Source: Diploscapter coronatus
Lineage: Eukaryota > Nematoda > Chromadorea > Rhabditida > Rhabditidae
NCBI GenBank assembly: GCA_964036155.1
Contig: OZ038423.1
Location: forward strand, 72,617,249 to 72,681,248
Reading direction: 5' to 3'
Length of the DNA: 64,000 bases
A model generated the notes under the pieces. That model worked only from the letters and a program-made list of their open reading frames with translations. It ran no database searches and was not told where the DNA came from. Shown one piece after another: positions 22,342-34,708 of the stretch (positions are counted from its first letter, which is position 1; the number at the start of each line of letters is the position of its first letter). Both the position numbers and the translations under genes were made by a program.

Positions 22342-25300
22342 TTAACGCAGTGAATATCTTGAATCATCTTCGATAAGTTCAAAATCTGTGAAGCTTCGGT
22401 GATTGGAAACCCGTTTCAGTGGTAATAAGTCGAATGCTCTAAATCTCAAAAATGCATAAAAAGAATCTTTTCAAAAATTGAGAAATTAATTTTGTGCAAA
22501 ATTGGAATAGTCAACCTACTTATCCTGTTTTGGCCGTTCTGACTGCAACTCGATAGCAGAATGGCTTTCACAGATCCGTCGATTTGCGGGCCGAGTTGGT
22601 TTGTCGTAAATGAACAAGGCAAGATATACGCAGTTGTAGCCGAATTGAGAATAGTACAGGACCTGAATTATTCTCATCCATAACTTGTGCTAGGTTGCAG
22701 TTGATGGGTCTTATTGTCAAACTCGAGACCTGTCAAAAGCAATCCTATCTCGATAAATGAACATTATTTTGATCATGGAACAGGAGTATGCGAAAACAGA
22801 TGTTAAAAAACCGAAATCGAAAATTTCGCCTCAAAAATTTTATCGTTCGAAACCGAAATCGAAACTTTGCACGGTCCTGGGATGAAAGTGAGTTCCTCAT
22901 TGGGGTTTATTCTTCAAAAAACTTGCTGACCGGGAATGTTTGCGGTGCGGTGTGCCATTTTACTGCACCGCCGAAATCCCTGTTGTCGACAGGTTTATTT
23001 CGAAATCTCACTCTCCATACTTCAAGCCATACCAAATTTAGCGACGAATGGTAGTAAATATACTCTCTCCATACTATTTTGTACATTTTTTATCGTTTGA
23101 AGTTTCACTTTTCAATTTTCAACATATTTGAGCTAAAGAATCTATTTTCACACCTGCGATATGTGCCTGAGAGCGGTGAAGACCTCGTCGTTGATTCGAT
23201 ATTCGATAATGTGGGCGATGAGAAGGAGTCGCATCAGATTCTCTGGTGCATTGAGACAGACATCGACGAGAGCAAGCAGCAGCCATCGAGTCATGTACGG
23301 ATTGAGTTGACGGGGCGAGGACGCGTGAGAGCGCACATCTGCTTTGAGCAGCCGTGAGAAACGCAGACTGCACAAAACTGACGCATCCACGTAGACGATG
23401 GTTAGACAAGGGATGATGAAGGAACTAAACTTAGTAAGTTGGTTATAAAGCTGATAATATTTTCGAAATTGCAATAAGTGAAAAGTTTACCATAATGAAT
23501 CAATGAAGAGAAGGACCATTGGAGGAACGTAAGAGCCAAATAAGGGGTTTATCGTGCAACTCGTCTAAAGTCTCAGATTTCAGATTTTTTAAAATAAAAG
23601 TCGATGACATTACCTTTTGCTGGTCTGTAATCGATATGAAGAGCCAGGAGTTCATACATACTGCAACGAAAATAATTGTGACGAGCACCTGAAAATTGAA
23701 ACTAAAATTGCAATGAAGCTAAAAATGCTGACTTTGTTAGGCAGTTTCCATAGTCTGATGTATATGAACGGATAGTAGACTGACACGTATCGGAGAGTGG
23801 ACATGAGGAGCCAAGACCAGATCGAAATGAATGTGCACGTGTGCATCATAAATGTGGCTAGCTGGAAATAGTCGAATAAATTATTCGCAAAATTTAAAAT
23901 GAACGGAAGTGAGCAAAATGTCTTAGTCTGAATATGAAACTAATCAAATCAAAATACGAACTTCTACTCAGCAATGATAATAATTTGCCGAACCCGTACA
24001 AGTTTGAACGGGCTTTGTAATGCAGCTGCATTACAGCCTACGAACGTACTAGTCTAGGTCTGTAGATTCTTGTAAGCGCTTGTAAAATCATTACAAGAGC
24101 TGTGCAGACTCGCACGGACTCAGAAAATTCTTGCTGAGTAAACATTAAAAATTTCTTTCTATCGCGTGTTTCAAGTAATATTTCCTAATTCGTTTTTGAC
24201 CTGGGAACTTAAAATCCATTCAAATCAAATGCGGTTTTTCAGTAGGTAGCCAGAATTTTCGTAATTTGCTGGGCAAGTTTTTAGGTCGGAATGACTTACT
24301 CTGACCTCTACAACCACCTGCTTTCTACAGGGTAAAATTAATTTTTACAAGAAAAATAGTCAATAACCTAAAATTCATTTTGGAAGTTTCCAGGGTGAAA
24401 ATTTTCGGGTACTGCTTTCACAAAAGTTATTCAAAATTAAATTATCTATCGAATGATGCTACTTTTGACCCCGTCCTATAATTTTCGATATTTTCTGCTT
24501 CTCTAGAGACACGCTGATGTCTCTCTTCTTCTCGGTCAGTTAGGCATTTCATTGATTTTACTCGCTTTCCGATTCATTGAATAACCTTTGATTTGTGTTG
24601 AGTTGACTGAGATTCAAGTGTGAGCTTGCAAGTGTACCAGATTGGTGATTTGGTGACAAAGATAAGCCGGACACAGAGAGAGAACTGTGTTCGTTCAATA
24701 CTTATGCACTAGACGCACCAAATGCACTAGGGGCAAACAATTTCCAAATGGCAGTGGCGAATACCCCTGATTCTAAATCTGAACCTTGCAAACGACCAAA
24801 ATCGTCATGTGATCGAATTCGATGAGCTGATTGTCGTTGAAATTAATGAAGACGAAGTAGGAAATGGCAGTTAGAGATCCGATGTCCGCGAGCGCCATCA
24901 GAAGCAGGCAGCGACCAGCGCCGTTGCTGAAAATTTTCTTGTTTTCATTGTTCTGCTCATTTACTCTTGGAAGACGAGCCGGTACGAGGATGTAACGGGC
25001 TTATTTGCATTTACTGGTATCTAGTTACGAGAGGTAATGGAGAGGAAACTGGTCCGTTCCCAAATGTATTTGTTACGGGACTCCTGAGAACGGGCCAGGT
25101 CTCTCTCTTCAGTTATTTCCCGTGGATGAAAACGGGCCCGTTACGTCCTCGTACCAACTGGTTGGCATGGGAGCGAGTTAATAGAACTAATTGATTCAAA
25201 TCAACTTGCGATAATCGACACTTTGGTTTCATTTTAGATAAAAGTTTCTCGAGTCCACATATTTGTGGTCTGAATACCATCACCCTAGACGCAACCATTT

Positions 25301-26095
25301 TTCATGCTGCATGATTGACATTTTGCTGCGTATGAATGCCTTGAAAGTTGGGAATTTTCAGCGAAAATGCCCTAATTCAATAAATTTGAAGGAAACTGCA
25401 TGTAAAAAAGAATAATTAATGCTGGATAGGATAGCTATGAAATTCCATGAAAGGCGCTGGGATGCCCTTGTATAATTTGAATCTTTCTGATGAAGCCAAA
25501 ATTAAGGCGAATTTTTGAGTTTTTTTTTTATAAACAGAAACGTTGTTAATTAATTAAGAGTTACTAATCAGCATATCAAGCTTCATTATCATCCGACTTA
25601 GGAAGAATTTGAGCAAAAAAGCAAGACCATGAGAACGGAATCCGCAGGAAGAAAATACAGTGGAAAACTGATGTATATGAGGGTCCGCAACATACGCTTG
25701 GGAACAAATTCATAAATGGGTTTACACATAGAACTGGCTTAAGACCTACTCAGGCTTATTATTGCAAATGCGTTATCTTACGGAATTCTAAATTTTGTCA
25801 AATTATTAACAGAAAACTCACTACAAATTTTCACTTTTAACTTCCAAACAAACCTGTACATATCGCTGCTTTTCCTGGACAGTTTGCACATTCGATAGAC
25901 GACGTACAGGTTGGATGGTATTCCATAGACAATCGTGCAAATGTAGCCGATAAAGCAGGAAATGATTATCAGTGAAAGATAATAGGACGGGTCGGGCTCT
26001 GCATAAATGTTCTCTGGGTCTAACGGGGAAATCGTTCCCCCGGAAATGTTGTAAGAAACAGAATCAAACGGAGAGGGTGTTCCTTTTGTGTACAT
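22342..26095 (-). CDS. Class A-like G-protein-coupled receptor
   Basis: Eight exons (26095-25854, 24926-24785, 23861-23733, 23688-23614, 23564-23491, 23424-23154, 22662-22520, 22438-22342) encode 390 aa. The N-terminus is extracellular with NIS as a possible glycosylation site. Seven hydrophobic blocks follow, including YYLSLIIISCFIGYICTIVY (TM1), a TM2 with LLLMALADIGSLTAISYFVF, a TM3 ending SWLLMSTLRYVSVYY, and a TM6 preceded by PYMTRW. The DRY position reads LRY. The TM7 end reads NCVYLALFIYDKP, with no typical NPxxY. The tail is short and acidic near the end. The family is probably that of nematode peptide receptors (inference). An acceptor (TTTCAG) lies just before the ATG, so a spliced leader or an upstream exon is possible. 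Two introns exceed 900 nt and hold hairpins. Confidence 0.87.
24016..24035. repeat. Perfect 20-bp palindrome in a GPCR intron
   Basis: TGTAATGCAGCTGCATTACA is its own reverse complement and the GGC/GCC bases just outside also pair. A second dyad (CTTGTAA...TTACAAG) follows within 80 nt. It lies in the 923-nt intron 23862-24784. Confidence 0.75.
24981..25155. repeat. Intronic foldback, 20-bp arms
   Basis: GGTACGAGGATGTAACGGGC at 24981-25000 pairs with 25136-25155 with one mismatch. The 175-nt unit lies within GPCR intron 24927-25853. It resembles a small MITE but no clear target duplication was seen. Confidence 0.75.
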
Positions 26096-27662
26096 CGAGC
26101 TGAAATTAAAAACATAGCAAGAAATTAGGCCTTTTCGAACGGGCATTTAAATATGACTCCTAAGCATAATAAATTGCCGACATGCGATATCAGAACTTAA
26201 TAAAAGTCTCCAAGATTTTAATATTTCTAAAATTCAGAGCGATATTAGAAAATAGCGAACTTGCTAGGATAGGCTAGGCGGAATTCAATTTTTCTGTGCT
26301 TTCAACAAATATTGCAAAGTCTAAAATCCCCAGACACTCTTGACGCAATTTCTACCATGAAACATCGGCCAAATTTTATGTCTAAATTGTTGCAGAAAAA
26401 AGGGAAATGAAACTATAAAATATTAATTTCTGTTCGCTGACGAAAATGATGAAGAAATTCGAAAAGAAGATGGGTTTGGATAGAGACAAACAAAAATTCG
26501 GTGAGTTTTTTGGAACGAGGACAGCCTATTTGATGACAGCAAAGAAATGGATGATACGGGGAATATTAGGCATCTAGGAACGAATTATTTAGCGGGAAAA
26601 GGAGAGGAGGAAATTTGGAGATATACATAAATATGACTGGCATCTCGCTTAGACACACTGCATACTGATTGGGGCGAAGTTGCAGTGAGTGCATGAATAT
26701 GTGCATCTCATGAATAAATGTTACTTAGAAATCCAGGCTTGGGAATGAGCAACTAATTCTGCATTTCTGCATATAAATATGTGAAGGTGTGCAACTTAAT
26801 AACTCGAGACCAGAGCGAAGGTTTGTGCATTCGCTATTCACGTTTGTCCCACTTTCATGAAATCACATATTCGGAATCACGGGTTTTTATGTAAGTTGTT
26901 TCCAAATAACTAAAACATGCGACATCGAAGGAGTATTTGAATGACAACCTACAGAGGAATTAATTTTAGGTCGATGGAGTTTTGCGATCAAATCTATAGC
27001 ATTTGAAAAATAGAATGCGCTGATTTCACATTCTAATTTCGTATCGACCTACACTAATTTTCTTGAGGTAACTCGGTAGCATGTAAAAATTATATCAGTC
27101 AGACCAGAAAACTACTATCTCAAATAATATAAGTTCCATCGTAAAACTCCGCTCGGCCTAAAGTTACCTCCCTTGTTAGGTTTTGCGAAATTTCTTAGTG
27201 TACGGCGAAATAGTGTGAAAAGATTGCCTACCTTTCCTGTCCTAAAGTGACGAAGATCTCAAATTGCGAGGTAACGGAAAAAAACGAAATTTCCTATTTT
27301 AATCGATCGGATGAAGCTTAGCTGACGATGATAAAAATTGCATAAACCGAAAAATCGAATTTAATGAGCGAGAAAACGAATATCTAAACTGCATTTTAAA
27401 CCGCATATGTTCTACTGGAATTTCTAATTAGACAGGTGTAATTTCACTAAAATGCGCGTTACTTAAATAGAAATGTTGATAACAACGGCCATAGCAAACG
27501 TCTGAAATACTCGTTCGAGTGCCCAATTAAAAATATAAAAAATTACGCAAAACGGATTTTATTTTTATTATGCTTTAAACCTCGTTAATTTTGGTGGGTC
27601 AACTAAACTTTCATGCAGAAAATTACTTCCGTATCGAGATAAAATTAATTTCATGTATTCAC

Positions 27663-27731
27663 ATCAGAGCTGAGACGAAGTTTCGACTTCGATTTCGAAT
27701 TTTAAGATTTCAACTTCGTCTCAGCTCTGAT
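27663..27731. repeat. 69-nt hairpin with perfect 20-bp arms
   Basis: ATCAGAGCTGAGACGAAGTT at 27663-27682 is followed 29 nt later by its exact reverse complement at 27712-27731. It could be a foldback repeat or an RNA hairpin; perfect pairing argues against an ordinary microRNA precursor. Confidence 0.8.
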
Positions 27732-27979
27732 TCACATCAATGTTGAGCGGAAAGTATTTTCGGATTTCGGAAACGGAAAATGAAACTCAGTTGCAAAAGT
27801 TCAAAAATCGAAAACGAATAGTGTCCAAAAGTGACCGAAAACGGAGACAATTTTCGCCCAACACTGCTCGTGATAAATAAGTTTACGTAATTTTTGAGTA
27901 ATACATAAAATTATTGCATTCATAGTAAGACATTTAAAAAAAAAAATTTCTTACCTTAGTAAGAAAACTTTCTAGCCTT

Positions 27980-28232
27980 ATATTTCCATTAAGTGGATCG
28001 GCTACCCTCAGTCCGTAATGGGACAGTCGGCCTATCCTAGCCACACAGGGCTAGTGGTCCGTCCCGAGGACAGACTGTTGTTGTGTAACAGCCGAGGGAT
28101 TTTAGGCAAATTTTTCGTGGTTTTACCTACCACCAACATTTCTTAACCCCCTTGGTTTGGGTAGAAGCGGGGAGCTAACTTGAGCCCTAGCTACAGGCAA
28201 TAACACAACCGCTGCGCTAGACCACAGCTATA
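27980..28232 (-). mobile_element. Probable tRNA-derived SINE
   Basis: Read on the minus strand, the right end starts with TGGTCTAGCGCAGCGGTTGT, which fits a tRNA A box (TAGCGCAGCGG). About 30 nt later comes AGGGCTCAAGTTAGC, a B-box-like T-arm. A GC-richer non-tRNA body follows and extends to about 27980. GC content is clearly above the surroundings. No intact tRNA fold could be confirmed, and the left boundary is approximate. Confidence 0.45.
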
Positions 28233-28932
28233 TACTAAAGATATTTGATAATGAAATATATTTTTCTCCACATATTGACTCAAGTTTTAGGATGTATGGA
28301 CCTCTCGTGATTATATTGCTAATGATTAGTGGAAATTTTGCATATGATTGTGGTGCTAATAAATATTATCCTGAATGTCAACTATGCTGTGGTAAAAGCG
28401 CCATCTAACAGCTAACATTCATCAGCATGGCATATGTTAACACTGAACTACGTAAAATGAAGATTCTGCGAGATAGTGACATTTCGAATTGATTGATTAT
28501 TTTCACATATTGCCAATCATAAGAAATGATTTGATATTATTTTCATATCTAAAATTCAATATTTTGACGTGCTTCAGAATCCTAATTTTCTTGACGTCAC
28601 GGTACATAATTACCCCCATATATTATGCATGTTCTGAAACTGATGAAATTTGCAATAAAATGGGTTTTCTGTTTTTGATTTAATAACTTTCCATTCACAA
28701 CATTAAAAAAAACCGCTAAAAATGGCCAAAATGACGCAATATGTTAATTTCGGCCACTTGCAAAGCTCGAAATGATCTTTAACAGCCTTTTAACTTTCAA
28801 TATATGAATTGCTTAGCAAAAATTCACTCAGGTTTTTATGAAAACCTTCATAAATACTCAAGCTTCGTTTCATCAGTTCTTCTTATATATAGGGTAATTT
28901 GGAATTTCATAAGCAATTCAGCAGCTTCAACA

Positions 28933-31788
28933 ATGCCTGCCATAGTCGGAATCGATTTGGGCACGACCTTTTCGTGCGTCGCCACAATTGGTCCAAACGG
29001 GGAACCGGAAGCAATAGCTAATTTCGAAGGTATTTTTATCGTCGAAAAAATTCGAAATTCTGAATTTTGTCAATTAGGTGCTAACACAACTCCATCCGTT
29101 GTCGCATATTCTGATGACGAAATCTACGTAGGAGAAACCGCAGTGCAATCTGCAACTCCAACGACGAATATTGTCCACGGTATTTTTGAAATATCAGGAT
29201 TAATTTCCAACAGAAAAAACGTGAAATTTAGATTCGAAACGTTTTATCGGCAGACAATTCGATGACTTTTCTGTGCAGTCAGATATGAAATTATGGCCTT
29301 TTGTTGTCGTTTCGAATGAAGTTGGACAACTTTAGTCAGTTCGAACAATTGCGACCAATTTCAGGGGAAACCCCTTGTGAAACTGACTCAAAATGGAGAA
29401 GAGAAGAAGCTAGACGCGGAAGAGGTCTCCGCTGAAGTTCTGAAGATGATGAAAATGATTGCCGAGGTAAAGATAAAGAAAATATATAAATAGTAGATTT
29501 ATGAATACTCAGAAATATCTAAACGAAGAAGTCACTAAAGCAGTCGTAACAGTCCCTGCTAACTTCGACCAGCGTCAGCGTCACGCAACGGTGGAAGCGG
29601 CAAGACTGGCTGGAATCGAAGTGATTCGACTGGTCAATGAACCGACTGCCGCTGCAATTGCTTATGGGATTCACAATGAAGGGACCAACACGGTGTTGGT
29701 CTATGATTTGGGTGGAGGTATTGCATGATCACATTATCAAGATAATAGCCATTGAAACTATCTGAATCTAATTCCATCACATTTCAGGAACTTTCGATGT
29801 CTCGATCGTCAAATGCGAAGGGAACAAAAAACTCCACACAATTGCTACAGCAGGCCACAAGCATCTTGGTACAGTTTTATTCTTATACAGATACAGATTT
29901 AAGGAGCATATATAATGTCAAAAGAGATTATTGAAAATTCTCCTTGCGGAACTATGATATTTATACCAGGGTGAAATAGAATTGAAATTTGAAAATGCCA
30001 ATTTCAAAAATTCGTTTTCCAAATTTTAATTATGTTAACAAGCTGCGAAAAGTCCTGATCTGTTTTGTCACTCTAATTCTTTGGAGTCGGATCTGTAGCC
30101 AGAGTTAATTCAAAAACGCCGAAATCGTAGTCGAAATCGGAATTCAGTCTCGTCTCTGAGTCATACTCCTTAGATTTTATCCATTTGTTATTAGGTGGAC
30201 AGGACTTCGATATAATAATTAGAGATCACGTGCTCACAAATTTCCACGATTTCCCTGAAGATAAACCACGAATGATGAAACGTCTTCTCGGAATGTGTAC
30301 TAAAGCAAAAATTGGACTATCTTCTCACGAAACAGCAACCATATCTGTAAGACTATTCCTGTATTTTACTTTAGAGCAGTTTGATTTTAGATAGATAGTG
30401 GAGATGATGACGTATGGAACATGAAGTTGACACGCAACAAATTCGAAGAATTATGCGGAACCATTCTCAGAGGAACTCTCGATATCGTTGATGAAGCATT
30501 GCGTCAAGCTAAGATGAAAGAATCAGACATTGATATTGTGGTAAAAATTTCAGATCATTTATATTTAATTTATCAATTTGCATGAACTAATAGAATAAAT
30601 TTTATCAATGTCAGTTTAGATTCTAGCGGGAGGATCTACGCGCATTGCCATGGTTCAGAACTTGCTGAAAGAAAAATTCGGCGATGAAAAGATTTGGTAT
30701 TTCTTCGCTACAGATAATTTTGTAAATTATGATTTCAAATTAATTGAAGGAATCGCCACAATCCTGATGAAGTAGTCGCTAAAGGAGCTGCTCTGGTGGC
30801 AAAAGCGCTGACAAGTCCATCAAGTGATAGCCTACAACTGGTCTTCAATGACATCGTTCCGTTATCGATAGGGCAAAACACTGATGGAGACTTTATGTAC
30901 TTTGCAATCAAAAGAGGGACAAAATATCCATGCAAAGTGCTGAATAGTTATTACTTTTCACAATTAACGAATAAATTTAGATAGAACAAATTACTGAATT
31001 GGCTCAAGATAATCAAGAATCAGTTTATACTAATATCTATGAAGGAGAGCGAAAACAGTGCAAATACAATTTTAAAATCGGCAATATTAAACTGAAGTTG
31101 AAAAATCAGAACAGCAGAAGAGGATACAATTTGAAGGTACTCTACTTCATTAAAAGGATTTGAAAGTGAAGACAAAGGCGAACAAGTTTAGACTATATAC
31201 GAAATAGACCAAAATGGGCTTCTTAATGTAACTAAAGTAGAAGTAGAAAACGGAAATAGTGCATCGATTGTGATTCAATATGATGGATGTCCGCATAAAG
31301 ATGTTAGTGTCAAAATTGAGGCATTATTTTATAATTTTGTCATAGCTTTAGGCAAATATCGAAGATATTGTTGCGGAAGCAAAGAGAAACAAAGAAGAGG
31401 ATGATGAGTTTGAAATGCTTATCAAGACATCTTACGAATTTAATCGTCAAATTCATCAAATAAAACATTCAGCAAAAGATGATAAATCGGTGATATTCTT
31501 ATTGTTAGTTTGGAAATTAGTCTATTATTAATTTAGATGAGCAATGATGATAAAGAAAAAATATTTGAAATCTTTAACGAATATCTTGAGTGGACTGAGA
31601 AAATTCTTGAATCAATGGAATTGTACGAGACAAAAATGAAAGAATTTGCCAATAAAATAAGAAAGTATGTTTTTATTAGTTTGAATTTTGTAATTTGCAA
31701 TCAATTTAGATATTATCCTTCTGTGGACGAAACGATCGCTCTGAACAAACTAACAAGAGATTTTCAAAGGACTAATATCTCGGACTAG
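28933..31788 (+). CDS. Divergent Hsp70-family chaperone
   Basis: Fifteen exons (28933-29029, 29078-29179, 29232-29320, 29365-29466, 29513-29717, 29788-29868, 30195-30346, 30391-30540, 30620-30696, 30750-30936, 30981-31136, 31192-31302, 31352-31489, 31537-31664, 31710-31788) encode 617 aa. The ATPase domain has phosphate motif 1 ([15 protein letters not shown]), [21 protein letters not shown], phosphate motif 2 (VYDLGGGTFDVSI) and the adenosine motif [13 protein letters not shown]. The substrate domain is diverged: [20 protein letters not shown] replaces the usual LSLGxExAGG. The helical lid is short and the end is RTNISD, without EEVD or KDEL, so a cytosolic paralog is the best guess. GHKHLGGQDFD replaces the common GDTHLGGEDFD. 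Most acceptors are TTTAG rather than TTTCAG. Confidence 0.95.
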
Positions 31789-32106
31789 CAGCGAGTCCAA
31801 GTTCAAGTCTGTACATCCCTGGCCTCGATCCTTGTGAACTTGGTAACGATGATCCTCAACTACTTGCATAAATTATTAGCTTTTTATGTTTATTCTATCT
31901 CTTTTAATTTCTACTTGAAATATTTCACAAGTAGTTGATCTACAAATTATTTGCTAGCTGATCCTTGTAGTAAGTATCAAATATTAGCCTAAATTCGTCA
32001 ATAAAATAAAAAATTTGCTCAGATAGTTTATTGCTAGAAAATCGATATACAAATTAATTAGAAGAGAAATAACTCATGAATCTTTGTTCTAGAAAAAAAA
32101 ACAAGT

Positions 32107-33399
32107 CTAAAATTGGGTCTGTGGTCGTTTCTCGATCCATTCTTTAATTTTCGGAATCGATTGAACTCGCTTCTGGTATTCTTGGATCTGCAAAAATCGA
32201 TAATTTGAAAAGTTTATCAGATTTGAAGGAAACCTCCGGAAACTTGGACTCAGCCTCCGGCCAAATTTCCTTGATCTTGATGAAGTGATCAGCGAAGCCG
32301 ATATCGACCCACGTCAGTCCGCTGTCGACAATGAAGCCTGAATTGGATACCATTTTAATGAATAAAAGAAAATGATCGACCAGATTTGCTTGTCTTGAGA
32401 TGGTCTCGAAGGTTGGTGAGGAGACGCTCAGCAGCTGGAATGAATACCGTCGTCCTGAGTTCTTCCTGAATTGTCGGCTAAGAATTCCTATTTCATTGAA
32501 CGTCACAGTAAGGGCAAACTTTGATCAATCTTCGCAATACGTATTTTCAGTAACAATTTTGCCACCGAATCAATATCACAAATTTGCTACCCAAATTCAT
32601 GAAAAAAACAACTGCTTCAAAGTTGATTTTTTTTCCAGAACTTCTTTCGTTGCCACTAGGAAGATCAACTTACCACATTCGGTTTCTGATCTCTCATCGC
32701 GTAGAAGTACGAGGAGGCCTCGAACATGTAGTCCTTGAAGAGATCGCCCCACGAATCGACGAGGGCTTCTTCGAGTGGAGTTTTTCCGGCATAGCCTAAA
32801 AATTAAGCTTCAATGAAATCGGCATAAAAATGAATACTTACCGAATTGCTTCGCGAGATAGCGAGCTATGGCAGCAGACTGAGGCAGCTGCACGCCGTCG
32901 ATCTCCAGCAACGGAAGTTTGCCCCATTTGAATTCTGAATTTTACTCAATATAAAATTTTGTGATAGAGAAAAACATAATATGAGAACAATCAGCTCAGA
33001 GCACACTAGTGAATGTTAGGAAGTTTACTGTTGGCAAATCTTTCTTTCTTATCCCCGAACAATTTATCCGAGGATAAACCTTCCAACACTCATAAGTAAC
33101 TTTTGAGCTTATGAGATTTGCTTCATGTTCTCCTTGTCTTAGTTTTTTTTTCAATTTTGTAACCATGATATTAATTCGCCAACTAATAAAAGGGTTCTGA
33201 TTCGGAGAATGCTCAAACTTACTCGACTTATGATTCGGCCAATCGTTGAATTCGAAGCGAACGTCTTCGTAAGGAGTTTCAGACAGGGCGAAGAGCTGAA
33301 ATTGATTATTTAGATTCACGAAATTATTTGTACGAATACCTGTCTAGCCATTTCAGCGAAACCTCTCGCCTGGAAGTAGTAAAGCTTGTAGACGACCAT
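32107..33399 (-). CDS. Glutathione S-transferase (nematode sigma-like class)
   Basis: Seven exons (33399-33340, 33295-33223, 32934-32842, 32795-32674, 32465-32381, 32337-32234, 32187-32107) encode 205 aa, the usual GST length. The N-terminus MVVYKLYYFQARGFAEMARQ carries the catalytic Tyr at the start of the thioredoxin fold. The glutathione site block is KWGKLPLLEIDGVQLPQSAA followed by IARYLAKQFG. The all-helical C-terminal domain has SGLTWVDIGFADH and ends KEWIEKRPQTQF. It should conjugate glutathione to electrophiles in the cytosol; some relatives make prostaglandin D2. A TTTAG just before the ATG (AAAGCCTACG-ATG) may be a spliced-leader acceptor. It is convergent with the Hsp70 gene. Confidence 0.95.
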
Positions 33400-34708
33400 C
33401 GTAGGCTTTCTAAATTGCAAGAAAAATAATGAATTTTACGAACTGCAAAAGAAAACTATCAGGATAAAAATAAATTTTAAAAACTAGTGCCAAGTAATGA
33501 AAGGGGTGCTTCCCTTATCGATAGCTCTCTGACCAACCACACTCAAAGTTCCTCGCGCTATTCTCTCCAACAACAATTTCAACCTGTTTTATAAACTTTC
33601 AGTTGCCTACTACATGATCTATACTTCTCTAAATCACTTTCACACACTATTTTCGCTCAACTCTCTGATTTACTCACCATGCTCTGCCCCTTTTCTCTGG
33701 GCTTCGATTGCAGATGTTTGTGAGTTCTGCTGAAATTGAAAAACGAAAGATAGAGCAAATGCGAGAGAAAATGAGAAATATCACAAAAGAAAAATACGCA
33801 GACGATGACAATTCGAAAGGGAAACAGTCTGCTAGGCTATAAACTACACTTTCAGGGGAAAAATAGACCTTTCGGCACGGACAAAGGATATTTTCGAAAA
33901 TCATAAATTAGTTTCGTAAATGCAAGACTATGGAATTGAATAAAATTAACTAAAACCTCAAATATAAACGACTTTAAAAGAAAATCGATATTCAAAAGTG
34001 GGAAATGACTTTCCGTCCGGTAAAGTTATTCATACTTCTCACCACATTATCTTCGCAAGTCTGCGTTTGAGTACAATTACCAATAATTGAAGAAAAGTGA
34101 ATCATTGGTGTCTAAAATTATTCAAATCAGTGATGTAATTTCGCCATTGATACGACAGTTTGAGGATAGGGTAAGTGATACCGTATGTCGATAAAATCGA
34201 CTGCAGACGGTACTTAGCAGAAATTACTTTTTTAATTATGAGATTTATGATGAACATGAACAATGTATTATAGCTATTCTGACGCACATGGTAGCAAAGT
34301 AATTTTTGTCGAAGAATACGATCCGAATTTGGATAAATGGACTATAGTTCCGCGATGTTGCTGAACTAACACTAGAATAATCTATATGTTATGTCAGAAC
34401 GATTCTTATAGCTAAATGCATACAATTTCATCGTTCTTCAGATAATTCTAAAATTCATAAAAACGAAACATCCTGACAACGCCTCATTTTTCCAACCTTT
34501 TCTTTTCGAGTGTCAGTGTTATCTGTCGAATTTTATGTCATTCAGTTTCAGTAATGCCTATTAGAAGAGGATTTCGCTATTACAACGGGGAAACTCGCTA
34601 GGTTATGGAAATTGATCGATAAATGAGCATTTGAAATTGTTCTGTTCTTTTTCGAAATTACTTTAATAAGAATAAATGTATTTTCCATTTAGCGCTACTC
34701 GAGCGTTC
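33400..34708. other. Divergent promoter region of GST and kelch genes
   Basis: The GST (-) and the kelch gene (+) are transcribed away from each other here. No exon is supported. A TTTAG 17 nt before the kelch ATG (about 34688-34692) looks like a trans- or cis-splice acceptor. Confidence 0.4.

Larger units (their letters stand above)
26096..28932. other. Intergenic between GPCR and Hsp70
   Basis: No supported coding exon. It contains a 69-nt hairpin (27663-27731) and a probable SINE (about 27980-28232), both listed separately. The Hsp70 ATG is preceded by an acceptor-like ATTCAG about 12 nt upstream. Confidence 0.5.

Noticed and set aside
25113..25298. Open frames in the GPCR intron
   Set aside because: They lie in the foldback repeat and conflict with the phase-consistent receptor exons.
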